Notes: generated by a model not told the origin, from the letters alone. A stretch of DNA of 41,624 nt from Pseudoalteromonas sp. TB64 (GCF_000498095.1 NZ_AUTQ01000145.1:9463-51086); one strand, 5' to 3'. Shown: positions 1 to 9,507, numbered from the stretch's first letter. Translations and numbers: made by a program.

Positions 1-269
1 CAGCCACTAAAGCGGCGCTTAGTAGCGGCACTGTAGCGGTTAAGTTTGTAGATAACTACGGTAACCCTACTACGCAGTACCCAGCTAACCCTAATGGTTC
101 TCCAGAAGGTATTACAGGTATTACGTCAACTGATGGTCGCGCCACTGTAATGATGCCGCATCCAGAACGTGTATTCAGAAGCGTTGCCAACTCTTGGCAT
201 CCTGATGAGTGGATCGAGGATAGCCCGTGGATGCGTATGTTCCGTAACGCACGTAAAAACGTAGGTTAA
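1..269 (+). CDS. purL: Phosphoribosylformylglycinamidine synthase (FGAM synthetase), C-terminal end only
   Basis: The last 88 codons are present; reading starts at base 3 and stops at TAA 267-269. FGAM synthetase converts FGAR and glutamine to FGAM in de novo purine synthesis, in the cytoplasm. The piece is the end of the glutamine amidotransferase domain: it has the segment [10 protein letters not shown], whose His and Glu belong to the Cys-His-Glu triad of this domain, and the typical tail ending [16 protein letters not shown]. The 5' part lies outside the window, so its promoter and start cannot be judged. A strong terminator follows directly, so purL is not co-transcribed with ydbH. Confidence 0.96.
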   Translation, partial: ATKAALSSGTVAVKFVDNYGNPTTQYPANPNGSPEGITGITSTDGRATVMMPHPERVFRSVANSWHPDEWIEDSPWMRMFRNARKNVG

Positions 270-316
270 TTACATTTGCGTTTATACAAGTTAGATTCAT
301 AATCTTACTGTAAAAT

Positions 317-345
317 AAAAAAGGCTGCATTGTGCAGCCTTTTTT
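317..345 (+). terminator. Intrinsic terminator of purL
   Basis: A 7-bp GC-rich stem (323-329 with 333-339, loop TTG) is flanked by an A run (317-322) and a run of six T (340-345). It lies about 50 bases after the purL stop and before ydbH. Confidence 0.9.
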
Positions 346-390
346 GATTAGTATAGTTTTAGCTAAAAGCACAAAGCATTTAAGGATAGT

Positions 391-2859
391 ATGTTTAAGC
401 GAGTTGGTTTAATTGTTGGGGCTGTATTGCTAAGTACCTTGCTGCTTGGTTATGTATTTCGTTTACCTTTATTACAGTGGGCTATAGCGCCTGAGCTTAA
501 AAAAGCAGGCATTACGTTAAGTTGTCTCGATTTTTCAATTACGTCTGAACTAAATATTCATGCTGATAAAGTGTGTGTAAATTACCAAAATCAACAGTTA
601 CAACTCACTGGTATTACTGCAAATACAAAGCGTATAGATATTAAAAATGCAGTGCTAACGGTTAATTCACTCCCTAAAAGTGATAATGCTAATCAACTTG
701 CTAAAAATCTCGATTTAGCGCTTCCCTTAAATCGCCCATTAATCAGCATTAAACAGCTTGTAGTAAAAAGTGACGAGCTCAATAAGCCACTTAAAATAAG
801 TATATTGGAACCCACACTAAATCAGTTTAATGTCACTGGTGATATCAACGCGAGTGCAACTTTGGCTGTTAATAAAGTAAGTGGTCAGTTTTTAATTAAT
901 GACACTTTTTTAAAGCACGTTATAAACACTAAAAATACATTAATTGCAGATGCTAACTTTAATACTCAGCAAGCATTTAGCTTTGATGGTATAGAACTTG
1001 AATTAAATGGTGATATTAGCTCCCAGTTTGCTCACACGTATGAATTTTCTCATACAAATCAGCAGTGCCAGATTAACGTATTAACCACGGGCAAGTTGGC
1101 GACTCGTTTTAATTTAAATAGCCAAGTGTTAATGTTTAATACCGATTTGCTTAATAACAAAATTAATCTAACACCAAGCTGTACTGAGTTAATTCCACCG
1201 AGTGAATACGCAGGCTTTGTTAGCAAACAAGTTCCTTTAAATTGGCAACTTAAACTCCCTCAATCTATTCGCTTAGAGGGTAGTGAGCTCAGTGTACCTG
1301 TAATAAATTTGGTGAGTGAAGGCGATAAGCTATTTGATATTTTAATAACAGATACAACACTAAATATTACATCTCCACTTGAGTACTTACAGACAAATTT
1401 ATCAGCTCAAATAAATACACCCGATATAAATAATATTAGCGTTAATGCTCAGTTATCTGGCGCTGTTATTAAAGGCGATTACGCCGTTATGCTTGAAGAC
1501 TTGCCTGAGTTTGCACCTGCAACAGCGAATGGGCTTAGCCTTAGTGGTCACTTTAATATAAGTGAGTTTATAGACTCAAAACCAATTGGGCTTATAAATG
1601 CTAAATTAACGCTTAATAGTGTAGATGCGTTTGATATAAGTGCAGTGCAATACCAAGGTGATTTAACAGCAAAAATGGATAAACAGTTAAACGCAGAGGT
1701 AGCGTTAACTCAGCAGTTAAAAAGCGCAGAATATAAAGAATTTAAAGTCACAGATATAAGTAACACATTAACAGCAAATGCTAATTTAGGCGTAGGTGAG
1801 TTATTTGCTGATCTAACAGCAAAAACGAATATAAAGGCTGTTAATAGCCCCGACATAAAACTTAATAATATAAAAGTAGAGTCTACGGGCTTGCAAAGCC
1901 GTGCACTAAAAGCCACGCATCACGCATTTATAAACGATGTTGAGTTAGTTGTAAATCATCATATGTCGTCGCAAGCTCATCCGTTTGAAGTCATTATTCC
2001 TGAACAAAGTACGCTGCTGTTAAATGCGCTTATTAGGCAATTTGAGCCACTTGCACAACTAACAGAGGGCGAATTTAATGGCTATATTAGTGGCGATGTA
2101 AACTTACAAAATGCATCGTTCAATATGGGGATTAGTCATACAAGTGCACTGTATAGCGATTACCTTGCGAGTGATTTAAGCAGTAGATTTAGCGGGGAAT
2201 ATAATTCAGGTAAGCTTAATGTAAAACCAACTACCTTTAATTTAAATGAGTTTAGAGCGGGTGCCGTAGTTAAAGCGATTGAAGGTCAATGGCAAGTTAA
2301 TAACAATACCGCGCTTATAAATGATGTAAAAGGAAGTGTGTTTGGTGGCGAATTTTCGTTAGATACCTACACAATAGGGAAGCCAAACCAAGTTGCCAAT
2401 GTTAAGTTTGAAAACATTGATGCAAGTAAACTCGTTACACTCGACGATAAGTCGGGCATTGTATTAACGGGGCGCTTGGCGGGGTCTTTACCTGTCCATT
2501 TTGATAGTGGAAAAATTGAAATAATTGACGGTAGTTTATTTAGCCAAGGAACAGGTAATTTAAAAATCACCAATAATGCCGCGTTTGATTCAGTAATGCA
2601 GCAACAGCAAGAATTGCAACCTGTATTAGGACTATTAACTAATTTAGATATTCAAAAACTTAATAGCAGTGTGGCATTAAAAAACGATGGCTGGTTAAAG
2701 CTTGGGGTTAATTTACAAGGCTATAATAAACAAGAGCAGCAGCAAGTTAACTTTAATTATAGCCACGAAGAAAACGTATTTACACTTTTACGCGCACTGC
2801 GTTTAAGTGACGAAATTACACAGAAAGTTGAGCAACAATACTCACAAAAAGGAAACTAA
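391..2859 (+). CDS. ydbH: YdbH family AsmA-like intermembrane phospholipid transport protein
   Basis: 822 residues, a little shorter than E. coli YdbH. An N-terminal signal anchor (about residues 5-30) is followed by a long periplasmic region of alternating short beta-type segments, as in AsmA-like bridge proteins. In E. coli YdbH works redundantly with TamB and YhdP to move phospholipid from inner to outer membrane, docking on lipoprotein YnbE. The next two genes match YnbE and YdbL, which makes the identification firm although the sequence itself diverges strongly within this family. The start has an AAGGA ribosome site at about 381-385. The ynbE ATG follows after two bases. Confidence 0.88.
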   Translation: MFKRVGLIVGAVLLSTLLLGYVFRLPLLQWAIAPELKKAGITLSCLDFSITSELNIHADKVCVNYQNQQLQLTGITANTKRIDIKNAVLTVNSLPKSDNANQLAKNLDLALPLNRPLISIKQLVVKSDELNKPLKISILEPTLNQFNVTGDINASATLAVNKVSGQFLINDTFLKHVINTKNTLIADANFNTQQAFSFDGIELELNGDISSQFAHTYEFSHTNQQCQINVLTTGKLATRFNLNSQVLMFNTDLLNNKINLTPSCTELIPPSEYAGFVSKQVPLNWQLKLPQSIRLEGSELSVPVINLVSEGDKLFDILITDTTLNITSPLEYLQTNLSAQINTPDINNISVNAQLSGAVIKGDYAVMLEDLPEFAPATANGLSLSGHFNISEFIDSKPIGLINAKLTLNSVDAFDISAVQYQGDLTAKMDKQLNAEVALTQQLKSAEYKEFKVTDISNTLTANANLGVGELFADLTAKTNIKAVNSPDIKLNNIKVESTGLQSRALKATHHAFINDVELVVNHHMSSQAHPFEVIIPEQSTLLLNALIRQFEPLAQLTEGEFNGYISGDVNLQNASFNMGISHTSALYSDYLASDLSSRFSGEYNSGKLNVKPTTFNLNEFRAGAVVKAIEGQWQVNNNTALINDVKGSVFGGEFSLDTYTIGKPNQVANVKFENIDASKLVTLDDKSGIVLTGRLAGSLPVHFDSGKIEIIDGSLFSQGTGNLKITNNAAFDSVMQQQQELQPVLGLLTNLDIQKLNSSVALKNDGWLKLGVNLQGYNKQEQQQVNFNYSHEENVFTLLRALRLSDEITQKVEQQYSQKGN

Positions 2860-2861
2860 TA

Positions 2862-3059
2862 ATGAGACAGTCGTTATTGATAAAAGTACTGCTCGCGCTA
2901 GGTGCTATTAGTGCACTAAGTGCCTGTACGCACCGAGTTGAGGTGTCTGCTAAAGAGCCCATTACTATTAATTTAAATGTGAAGGTCGATCACGAAATTC
3001 GCGTAAAAGTAGATAAAGAACTCGACAGTTTGTTTAGTGACGACAGTGAGTTATTTTAA
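2862..3059 (+). CDS. ynbE: YnbE-type outer-membrane lipoprotein
   Basis: 65 residues with a lipoprotein signal peptide: a basic start, a hydrophobic core and the lipobox LSAC with Cys22 as the lipidated residue. The mature part is about 44 residues, with a beta-type stretch (ITINLNVKVDHEIRVKV) and an acidic tail. In E. coli YnbE is the outer-membrane partner that stacks on the C-terminus of YdbH to complete a hydrophobic bridge across the periplasm. It sits two bases after ydbH and just before ydbL, the same order as in E. coli. Confidence 0.9.
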   Translation: MRQSLLIKVLLALGAISALSACTHRVEVSAKEPITINLNVKVDHEIRVKVDKELDSLFSDDSELF

Positions 3060-3070
3060 GGAGCTAAAAC

Positions 3071-3400
3071 ATGAATACGAAGAAAAAATTAAATATTATT
3101 ACGTTAGTTAGTGCAGTATGTATGTCGTTCTCTGCGTGGGCTATTAGCCTTGATGACGCTAAAAACCAAGGTTTTGTAGGTGAAGATAGCTCTGGTTATT
3201 TAGGGCTCGTTGTACAAAACGCAGAAGCAAAAGCAGTTGTTGATGACATAAATGCAAAGCGTAAAGCGCAGTACTTAAAGCTGGCTAAAAAGAATAACTT
3301 GTCACTTTCACAAGTAGAAGCACTTGCTGCCGCTAAAACAATTGAAAAAACCCAAAGTGGTCATTACGTTGAAGTAAATGGCAACTGGGTTAAAAAATAA
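3071..3400 (+). CDS. ydbL: YdbL family (DUF1318) periplasmic protein
   Basis: 109 residues. A Sec signal peptide with likely cleavage after SAWA (residue 24) is followed by a small basic, helical mature domain of DUF1318 type (DDAKNQGFVGEDSSGYLG, then a lysine-rich helix). In E. coli YdbL is a periplasmic factor that keeps YnbE from forming unwanted multimers. It is the last gene of the ydbH-ynbE-ydbL unit, 11 bases after ynbE, and is followed by a terminator hairpin. Confidence 0.9.
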   Translation: MNTKKKLNIITLVSAVCMSFSAWAISLDDAKNQGFVGEDSSGYLGLVVQNAEAKAVVDDINAKRKAQYLKLAKKNNLSLSQVEALAAAKTIEKTQSGHYVEVNGNWVKK

Positions 3401-3460
3401 GCTTAAGTTATTGCCTTGTTTTGTAAAAAGTTTTGCACAAAGTTTTGTACAAACCAAAAT

Positions 3461-3490
3461 AAAACCGAGCATTTAAGCGCTCGGTTTTTT
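3461..3490. terminator. Bidirectional terminator between ydbL and DUF1415 gene
   Basis: The stem AAAACCGAGC / GCTCGGTTTT (3461-3470 with 3479-3488) is followed by T on the plus strand and preceded by A (U on the minus transcript). It serves ydbL and the convergent waaA-DUF1415 unit. It overlaps the last codons of the DUF1415 gene, whose stop is at 3473-3475. Confidence 0.85.
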
Positions 3491-4021
3491 ACAGCCTTCA
3501 AGTAACTGCTGCCAAAAATCAATACCCTTACGCCTTGCTAGGTTTATATTATGCTCTGGAATAGATTCAGGTTCGTTATAACTATCAAGCGCTTCGCTCA
3601 TACTTGCTTCGCGGATTAAATGCAGGGTAGGAAAAGGCGCTCTATTTGTGTAGTTTGCTGCATCGGTTTCATCGCTATCGGCAAATACGTAATCTGGGTG
3701 AAAGTTAGCAATTTGATACTTGCCTTCAAACCCCTGCGCGACTAAAAGCGCATTAGCTAAATCGACCAAGTCTAAAAAGTCTTCAAAATCACTAAAGCCG
3801 TTGTCAAACATGATAAGGGTTGTTTCGCGCTCTGGTTCGCGGTCAAGCTCAACACATTGCTCAAGCATATCCATTACAGCATCATCCGTACTTGTTGCTG
3901 GGCTTACTATGTAATGAATACAGTTATTTTCTACTTCTTTGCGAGCAAACGGGCAAAAGTTATATTTAACGATAACAGATGACACCCATTCGCGGGTTTG
4001 GCTTATAGCTATGTTGGTCAC
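3473..4021 (-). CDS. DUF1415 family protein, translationally coupled to waaA
   Basis: 182 residues, the usual size of the family, whose function is unknown. Conserved blocks visible are NFCPFA near residue 21 (a Cys next to Pro-Phe), the central QIANFHPDYVFAD, and NRAPFPTLHLIRE. The start is GTG at 4021; GTGA overlaps the waaA stop by 4 bases, so translation probably depends on waaA. There is no signal peptide or membrane segment, so it should be cytoplasmic. The conserved Cys and His residues could bind a metal or act in redox chemistry, but this is inference. Confidence 0.85.
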   Translation of the reverse strand: MTNIAISQTREWVSSVIVKYNFCPFARKEVENNCIHYIVSPATSTDDAVMDMLEQCVELDREPERETTLIMFDNGFSDFEDFLDLVDLANALLVAQGFEGKYQIANFHPDYVFADSDETDAANYTNRAPFPTLHLIREASMSEALDSYNEPESIPEHNINLARRKGIDFWQQLLEGCKKPSA

Positions 4022-5331
4022 GGTTTTGGCTCTAAATATTGGTTAATAATGGTAAGTGTTTTTTGTATAGCACCTTGGTTTTTAGCAACGCATTGCGCAG
4101 CTTTAATACCTAAGGTTTGGCATGCTTTTGTATTTTGGCTAAACGTTATAAGCTGTTTTGCAAGTTCGTCTTTGTTATCAACCACTACAGCGCCTTTAAG
4201 CTTTATTAACTCGGGATAAACATGATCAAAATTATATGTGTGTGGACCCGTTATTACACCTACCGAAAACGCCGCTGATTCCAGTGGGTTGTGCCCACCT
4301 CTGCGGATTAAGCTGCCGCCAATAAAGCTCACATTTGCTGCGCCGTACAAACACTGCAGTTCACCGAGCGTGTCAGCAAGGAGGACTTGCTCATTGCTAT
4401 AGTTATTTTGGCTGCGGCGGCTAAAACTAAGTGGGCTTTGTGTTAAAAGCTCAGCTACTTTATCAAATTGCTCTGGATGACGCGGGGCAATTATAAGTAA
4501 TGCATCGGGTTGCTTTTTTAGTAACTCTTGATGGGCTGAAAGCACCAGCTCATGCTCAACAGGATGTGTTGAGCCTGATGCCCATACAAAGCATTCGTTA
4601 TTGATGTGTTCATTACTACTATTTTTATTAATACTATAAAGCTGTTTAAGGTTGAGTACTTTGGCTAATTGCTCGTCGCTTGGTGTTATATCAAATTTTA
4701 TAGAGCCTGTTACATAGCTTTTTGAGGTTTCGAGACCAAGCTCTATAAAACGCTCCGCATCTGCCTTGTTATGACTCGCAAGTACTGTAATTGAGCGCAT
4801 AATAATATGCGTTAATTTAGCGACCTTTTGATAGCCTTGCTGCGACTTTTTAGAGAGTCTTGCATTGATAACAAGTACCGGTATATTTTTTTTGTGACTT
4901 ATCGCCATTAAATTTGGCCATAGCTCGGTTTCTAAAATACATAATGCTTGTGGCTTAATACGGTTTAAAAATCGGGCTGTCGCAAACGGAAAATCAATTG
5001 GTAAGTAGCTACACGCCACAGTATTTTTAAACTGGTTAAGTATTTGCTCTCTGCCTGTTGGGGTATTACAGGTTATAAGTATATTTAAATTTGGATGCGC
5101 TTTTTGAAGAGCTTTAATAAGCGGCGTTGCGGCAAGTACCTCACCAACAGAAGCACAATGAAAAACTAAAGGTTTGGTTTTAGTCGTAAATAAAGACTTA
5201 CTGACAAACCCAAAGCGCTCTTTAAAGTGTGCACGATAGCCTTGGTTTTTTTTACCTCGTAAAATATAGAGATAAAATACAATCAGTGGGCTAATAAAAA
5301 TTAATGCTAGAGAGTAAAAAATGCGTGCCAT
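4018..5331 (-). CDS. waaA: 3-deoxy-D-manno-octulosonic acid (Kdo) transferase
   Basis: 437 residues, GT-B fold glycosyltransferase (family GT30). It transfers Kdo from CMP-Kdo to lipid IVA at the cytoplasmic face of the inner membrane. A membrane anchor helix spans about residues 4-24, followed by KERFG, then FHCASVGEV with Glu64 in the place of the catalytic base, TPTGRE, ETELWPNL and GSIKFD. The C-terminal domain has PRHPEQF and GGSLIRRGGHNPLESA. It stands divergent to gmhA with 182 bases between. Together with kdkA (11668-12396) it suggests a mono-Kdo core that is phosphorylated, but the number of Kdo units added cannot be read from sequence. Confidence 0.97.
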   Translation of the reverse strand: MARIFYSLALIFISPLIVFYLYILRGKKNQGYRAHFKERFGFVSKSLFTTKTKPLVFHCASVGEVLAATPLIKALQKAHPNLNILITCNTPTGREQILNQFKNTVACSYLPIDFPFATARFLNRIKPQALCILETELWPNLMAISHKKNIPVLVINARLSKKSQQGYQKVAKLTHIIMRSITVLASHNKADAERFIELGLETSKSYVTGSIKFDITPSDEQLAKVLNLKQLYSINKNSSNEHINNECFVWASGSTHPVEHELVLSAHQELLKKQPDALLIIAPRHPEQFDKVAELLTQSPLSFSRRSQNNYSNEQVLLADTLGELQCLYGAANVSFIGGSLIRRGGHNPLESAAFSVGVITGPHTYNFDHVYPELIKLKGAVVVDNKDELAKQLITFSQNTKACQTLGIKAAQCVAKNQGAIQKTLTIINQYLEPKP

Positions 5332-5513
5332 ACTGATCTTTCTTAAAGGGAAGTGGCGTTAGTTTACCGTGAAATAGCCGTTTTCTAAACATACTCACAA
5401 TAAAATATGGTCTGGGTTCAGTTATAACCCGATAAAATGCACACAATTAAATAAAATTATGGAATAATGGATTTAATTTTTCCCTGCTATTTCAGTTCCT
5501 AGAGGAATTTTTC

Positions 5514-6104
5514 ATGTCAATTATCGATTCAGTGGCAGCTAGCTACGTTGAAACATTAAACCGTCATCAAGCATTATTTGAAACGATGGAAGCTTATCAT
5601 CAAGAATCTATGCAACTGTTAGAAGCGTGTCACAGTGCATTACAAGCTGGTGGCAAGATTGTTTGGTTTGGTAACGGTGGTAGTGCAGCAGATGCTCAGC
5701 ATTTAGCAGCAGAATTTGTAGTGCGCTATAAATTAGAACGTGGTCCGCTTGCCTCTATGGCATTGACTACAGATACATCAATTTTAACAGCACACAGCAA
5801 CGATTATCATTTTGATACGGTGTTTGAACGTCAAGTTCAAGCGCTATGTAAACCAGAAGACTTAGTAATTGGTTTAACTACGTCAGGCACAAGCAATAAT
5901 ATTAATTTAGCATTAGAAGCTGCAAATAAATTAGGCGCTTTTACCGTGGCATTAACTGGGCGTGATGGCGGTAAAGTGAAAGATATTGCTAAGTTACCTA
6001 TCATTATAAAAAATGACGAAACAGCACGTATTCAAGAAGCTCACATGTTTATAGGTCACTGGTTATGTGAAGCCATGGATATGGTTGTTGCGGAGCAGCA
6101 GTAA
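5514..6104 (+). CDS. gmhA: Sedoheptulose 7-phosphate isomerase (phosphoheptose isomerase)
   Basis: 196 residues, SIS domain. It converts sedoheptulose 7-phosphate to D-glycero-D-manno-heptose 7-phosphate, the first step of ADP-heptose synthesis. Visible are the sugar-phosphate loop [12 protein letters not shown], the helix LAAEFVVRY with Glu67 as likely catalytic base, TSGTSNN, and [11 protein letters not shown] with the likely catalytic His177. The related DnaA partner DiaA shares the fold, but the direct neighbour hldE and the QEAH motif favour GmhA. The stop overlaps the hldE ATG by one base (TAATG). An AGAGGAA ribosome site precedes the start. Confidence 0.95.
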   Translation: MSIIDSVAASYVETLNRHQALFETMEAYHQESMQLLEACHSALQAGGKIVWFGNGGSAADAQHLAAEFVVRYKLERGPLASMALTTDTSILTAHSNDYHFDTVFERQVQALCKPEDLVIGLTTSGTSNNINLALEAANKLGAFTVALTGRDGGKVKDIAKLPIIIKNDETARIQEAHMFIGHWLCEAMDMVVAEQQ

Positions 6105-7543
6105 TGGATTTATCGTTATTAAAAAACTTATCAGCGGCACGAATATTGGTTGTTGGCGACGTAATGCTAGACCGTTATTGGTATGGCGATACAGGGCGTA
6201 TTTCGCCAGAAGCGCCAGTACCCGTTGTTAAAGTAAGTAAATTTGAAGACAAAGCGGGCGGTGCAGCTAACGTTGCAAAAAACATAGCGCGTTTAGATGC
6301 AAAAGTCGGCTTGCTCGGTTTAATTGGTGAAGATGAAAGCGGACAAATTTTAGAAACAATTCTAAAAGGTGAAAATATTAGCTCACAGCTAGTCAGTGTG
6401 TGTGATTTGCCGACTATTTCAAAAATGCGCGTTATTAGTCGTCATCAACAACTCGTTCGTCTTGATTTAGAAGAAACGTTTACTGAGCAACACAGCCAGC
6501 TTTTATTAAACCGCTTAGAGTTGGTACTTGATGAATACGACTTTATTGTGTTTTCTGATTACAGCAAAGGATCTTTAAGCTTAATTAAAGAGATGATAAG
6601 TCTTGCTAAAAGTGCGGGTAAAACAGTTTTAATCGACCCTAAATCGCCAGATTTACATTTATATGAAGGTGCTGATTACATTACGCCTAATTTACATGAG
6701 TTTAAGTTAGCAGGTGGTCAAACCGATTCAGAAGAAGCTTTAGCAGCAAGTGCGCGTGATTTAATTAGCAAAAATGGTATTAAAGCTATGTTGCTTACGC
6801 GTTCTGAGCAAGGTATGTCGCTAATTAATGCAGATGAAAAGTTTGATTTTGCAGCACAAGAGCTTGAAGTAAGCGATGTAACTGGGGCCGGTGATACTGT
6901 TATAGCTACACTCGCGGTTATGCTTGGTGCGGGCATGGAACCTAAAGATGCTGTCGAAATTGCTAATTTAGCGGCAGGTATAGCGGTTAGTAAATTTGGT
7001 GCAGCAACGGTCTCACCAGAAGAGTTAAGTCGTAAGCTTGGTCAGTATTTACATACTAATGGTGAGCATTACCAAACACCATTTGATGATGTACTTCAGC
7101 ATATTGAATTTGCAAAACAAAACGGCGAAACAATTGTATTTACTAATGGCTGCTTTGATATCTTACATGCTGGGCATGTGCGTTATTTAGCACAAGCTAA
7201 AGCCCGAGGCGATAGACTCGTTGTTGGATTAAATAACGATGAATCTATTACGCGCTTAAAGGGGGCAGATCGTCCTATTAACCCACTAGATGAGCGTGCA
7301 ATGGTACTTAGCGCACTTTCATCAGTTGATTGGGTTATTCCGTTTGGTAGTCTAGATGAAAACGATACTCCCGCTAAATTAATTGAGCAAATAAGCCCTG
7401 ATATTTTAGTTAAGGGTGGCGACTACACCGTAGAGAAAATAGCGGGTGCTGAGCATGTACTTCGCCATGGTGGAAAAGTTGAAGTGCTTGAATTTTTAGA
7501 TGGGTGCTCAACATCAAAAGTAATTAGTAAAATTAAACAGTAA
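6104..7543 (+). CDS. hldE: Bifunctional heptose 7-phosphate kinase / heptose 1-phosphate adenylyltransferase
   Basis: 479 residues, nearly the length of E. coli HldE (477). The N-terminal PfkB-type kinase domain (about 1-315) shows [21 protein letters not shown] and DVTGAGDTV with catalytic Asp264. The C-terminal cytidylyltransferase-like domain (about 340-479) shows [12 protein letters not shown] with the HxGH pair His355/His358 and VGLNNDESI. It phosphorylates the heptose at C1 and later adds AMP, giving ADP-heptose. The intermediate phosphatase, gmhB, lies about 6 kb downstream. Start overlaps the gmhA stop. Confidence 0.98.
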   Translation: MDLSLLKNLSAARILVVGDVMLDRYWYGDTGRISPEAPVPVVKVSKFEDKAGGAANVAKNIARLDAKVGLLGLIGEDESGQILETILKGENISSQLVSVCDLPTISKMRVISRHQQLVRLDLEETFTEQHSQLLLNRLELVLDEYDFIVFSDYSKGSLSLIKEMISLAKSAGKTVLIDPKSPDLHLYEGADYITPNLHEFKLAGGQTDSEEALAASARDLISKNGIKAMLLTRSEQGMSLINADEKFDFAAQELEVSDVTGAGDTVIATLAVMLGAGMEPKDAVEIANLAAGIAVSKFGAATVSPEELSRKLGQYLHTNGEHYQTPFDDVLQHIEFAKQNGETIVFTNGCFDILHAGHVRYLAQAKARGDRLVVGLNNDESITRLKGADRPINPLDERAMVLSALSSVDWVIPFGSLDENDTPAKLIEQISPDILVKGGDYTVEKIAGAEHVLRHGGKVEVLEFLDGCSTSKVISKIKQ

Positions 7544-7549
7544 TTACTT

Positions 7550-7710
7550 ATACCAACCTGCATAAATCTTTGATCAATTTAACGAATTAAATTGCACTAC
7601 AACGTCGTTAAAAATTTTTTATTTAGAACAACTAGATACAAAAATTTTTGCCTAGTTCTAGCGTGATTTTCTTAGCGTTAAATAGACCCCATATATAAGC
7701 AGGTTGGTAT
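7550..7710. repeat. 161-bp palindromic intergenic element with 12-bp terminal inverted repeats
   Basis: The ends are ATACCAACCTGC (7550-7561) and its exact reverse complement (7699-7710), with partial matching inward. Inside are an 8-bp stem (TTTAACGA 7578-7585 with 7605-7612) and a 6-bp stem (AACTAG 7630-7635 with 7652-7657). If the ends are set one base in, TTA flanks both sides (7548-7550 and 7710-7712), as a small target duplication would. No reading frame is seen. It looks like a MITE- or ERIC-type repeat between hldE and its terminator; copy number cannot be judged from one window. Confidence 0.65.
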
Positions 7711-7733
7711 TATTTAGTTTGCTTAAAAAATAC

Positions 7734-7769
7734 AAAAAAGGGATGAAAACACTGTTTTCATCCCTTTTT
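7734..7769. terminator. Bidirectional terminator between hldE and the Wzi gene
   Basis: An 11-bp perfect stem (7740-7750 with 7754-7764, loop ACT) has six A before and five T after, so it can end transcription from both convergent genes. Confidence 0.92.
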
Positions 7770-7789
7770 ATTTTTAATAAAGTAACTTA

Positions 7790-9337
7790 TTAAAAGTTAT
7801 ATTCGTACTTAGCAAATGCAGATGTGTCGTTATCTACGTCATCATTATTTGATGCAAATGCACCTAACGTCAAACGTCCACCCATTGTAATTAGTCTATA
7901 ACGAAGTTCTAACTGTTTAGAGTTAAATCCTGTTTTAGTGATCGAATTTCCTAAATCTGGATTGTTAGGGTAAAGATCGCGATTATCGCTATTGTAATCA
8001 ACACTGCGTAGTTTAACTTGCCAATCATCACCGCTTGATAGCTGACCTAATAATGTTAAAACGACAGATTGCGCATCGTTATCGTATGTTGAACCAATAG
8101 TACGACCGTGATAGCGATAACCTGATTTATAATCAGAATGTTCGTAATAACAGTTTTCATCAGTAGATTCAGGGTTGCACGAAACGCCTGTATCTGTGTA
8201 CTCTAAATTTATTAATAGGTTTTGGTTGTACATACGCTGCGTTGTTTGTACGCCAAATAAGTAGGCTCTATCGGCAGGTTTAAACTGTGAGCTTGCATCT
8301 TCGCCAATAGTACTTGCGTATAAAGCATAAGGTTGGTTGAAAAGCGTATCTGACCAACGAATGTCAATTCCCGCTAACTGGTTACCAATTTTAGTGTCTA
8401 ATGCGCTATCACAGCTTTCGCTGCCATCAGCACATTGTGTTTGCCCTGTAATTACATCAATAAAATCGCCAGCAGATCCCGGTTGTCCGTCTCCTGCCCA
8501 TTGTGCAGACCAACTAAGTGCAACTTCTAACTGTTGAATGGGACGAAAATTAACACGAGTGCTCCACAGTAATGCATCAGGAATAACGCGTGTCGATTCA
8601 AGTTTAGCCATTTGCGCTGTAAAACCCCATTGACCAATCCAACTTAACCACGGTGTTTCAAAAGCAGTGCTTTGCTCTCTGGTTACACTTAGTGCAGGTA
8701 AAGGTTTAGCGTTACCTGACATAATTAAACTGTTATCAACCCCTGGTCCCCAAAATTGCTCAACAGCACCGGCTCTAAAAATCCAATTACCTAATCGGTA
8801 AGCTAAGTAGCTGTCGTCAAATGAGGTGTCGTTACAATCGGTTAAAGCTTGCTCATCAGTAATTATATCGTCAGCGGTTTTACCTTCAACTAAACATTTT
8901 TTTCCGTCGTCTCTATAGTTAACAGCTATTTTGGCAGCAAAATTATCACCTAAATAAGCATATGCAGCTGAAAGTTCTGACTCTTGTGTATTAGTAGCAC
9001 CAAAGCTGGTGGCTATAATCGGATCTGTTGCAGCAAAAGCTGAAAGTTGAACATTATGCGAACTACTATTTTCAGATTTATAACGATGTTTTACACGCAG
9101 TAATGCATCTTGCAAGCTAGGCGAAAGTTGCTCAAGTGATGTGCTATCTACATCACCCATAAAGCTCTTCCACATTAAAGGATAAGTTGTAACGGGTGCT
9201 AAAATAACACCCGCATCAGCTAGCTGTTGAATATCGGCTCTTAGACCGTAGTCATCAGGTTTTACCCATGGCTCAGCATTAGCTGATACGCTTATCGCGC
9301 AAAAGATAGAAGATAGAAGAAAAATTCTGTTTCGCAA
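7790..9337 (-). CDS. Wzi family outer-membrane capsule assembly protein
   Basis: 515 residues. A signal peptide (cleavage after SANA, residue 21) is followed by a small N-terminal region (PWVKPDDYGLRADIQQLADAG) and a beta-barrel ending in Phe (KYEYNF), the usual outer-membrane signature. Wzi proteins bind capsule or exopolysaccharide to the cell surface; VEQFWGPGVDNSLIMSGNA is a typical segment. Pairs of Cys (148/168, and further pairs in later loops) could form disulfides in surface loops. The start is TTG: an in-frame TGA lies just upstream and AAGGAT at about 9345-9350 is well placed. It is convergent with hldE and divergent from the glycosyltransferase pair. Confidence 0.85.
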   Translation of the reverse strand: MRNRIFLLSSIFCAISVSANAEPWVKPDDYGLRADIQQLADAGVILAPVTTYPLMWKSFMGDVDSTSLEQLSPSLQDALLRVKHRYKSENSSSHNVQLSAFAATDPIIATSFGATNTQESELSAAYAYLGDNFAAKIAVNYRDDGKKCLVEGKTADDIITDEQALTDCNDTSFDDSYLAYRLGNWIFRAGAVEQFWGPGVDNSLIMSGNAKPLPALSVTREQSTAFETPWLSWIGQWGFTAQMAKLESTRVIPDALLWSTRVNFRPIQQLEVALSWSAQWAGDGQPGSAGDFIDVITGQTQCADGSESCDSALDTKIGNQLAGIDIRWSDTLFNQPYALYASTIGEDASSQFKPADRAYLFGVQTTQRMYNQNLLINLEYTDTGVSCNPESTDENCYYEHSDYKSGYRYHGRTIGSTYDNDAQSVVLTLLGQLSSGDDWQVKLRSVDYNSDNRDLYPNNPDLGNSITKTGFNSKQLELRYRLITMGGRLTLGAFASNNDDVDNDTSAFAKYEYNF

Positions 9338-9507
9338 AGTTCAGATCCTTGTGATTAAGATTACGGCTAAGTTTAGCAACCTAAGTATGTTATTGCAGTA
9401 AATTTTCAAATTTAGGGCGTTAATTTATAGTATAAAAAATGTAACCCGGCTATCGCAATAAGTATGCGATTGATATACTGGAGCTCAAATAGGAAATTGA
9501 GAATGTA

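Noticed and set aside
175-372. Small minus-strand frame across the purL end and terminator
   Set aside because: Runs through purL coding sequence and the terminator; no protein similarity recognised.
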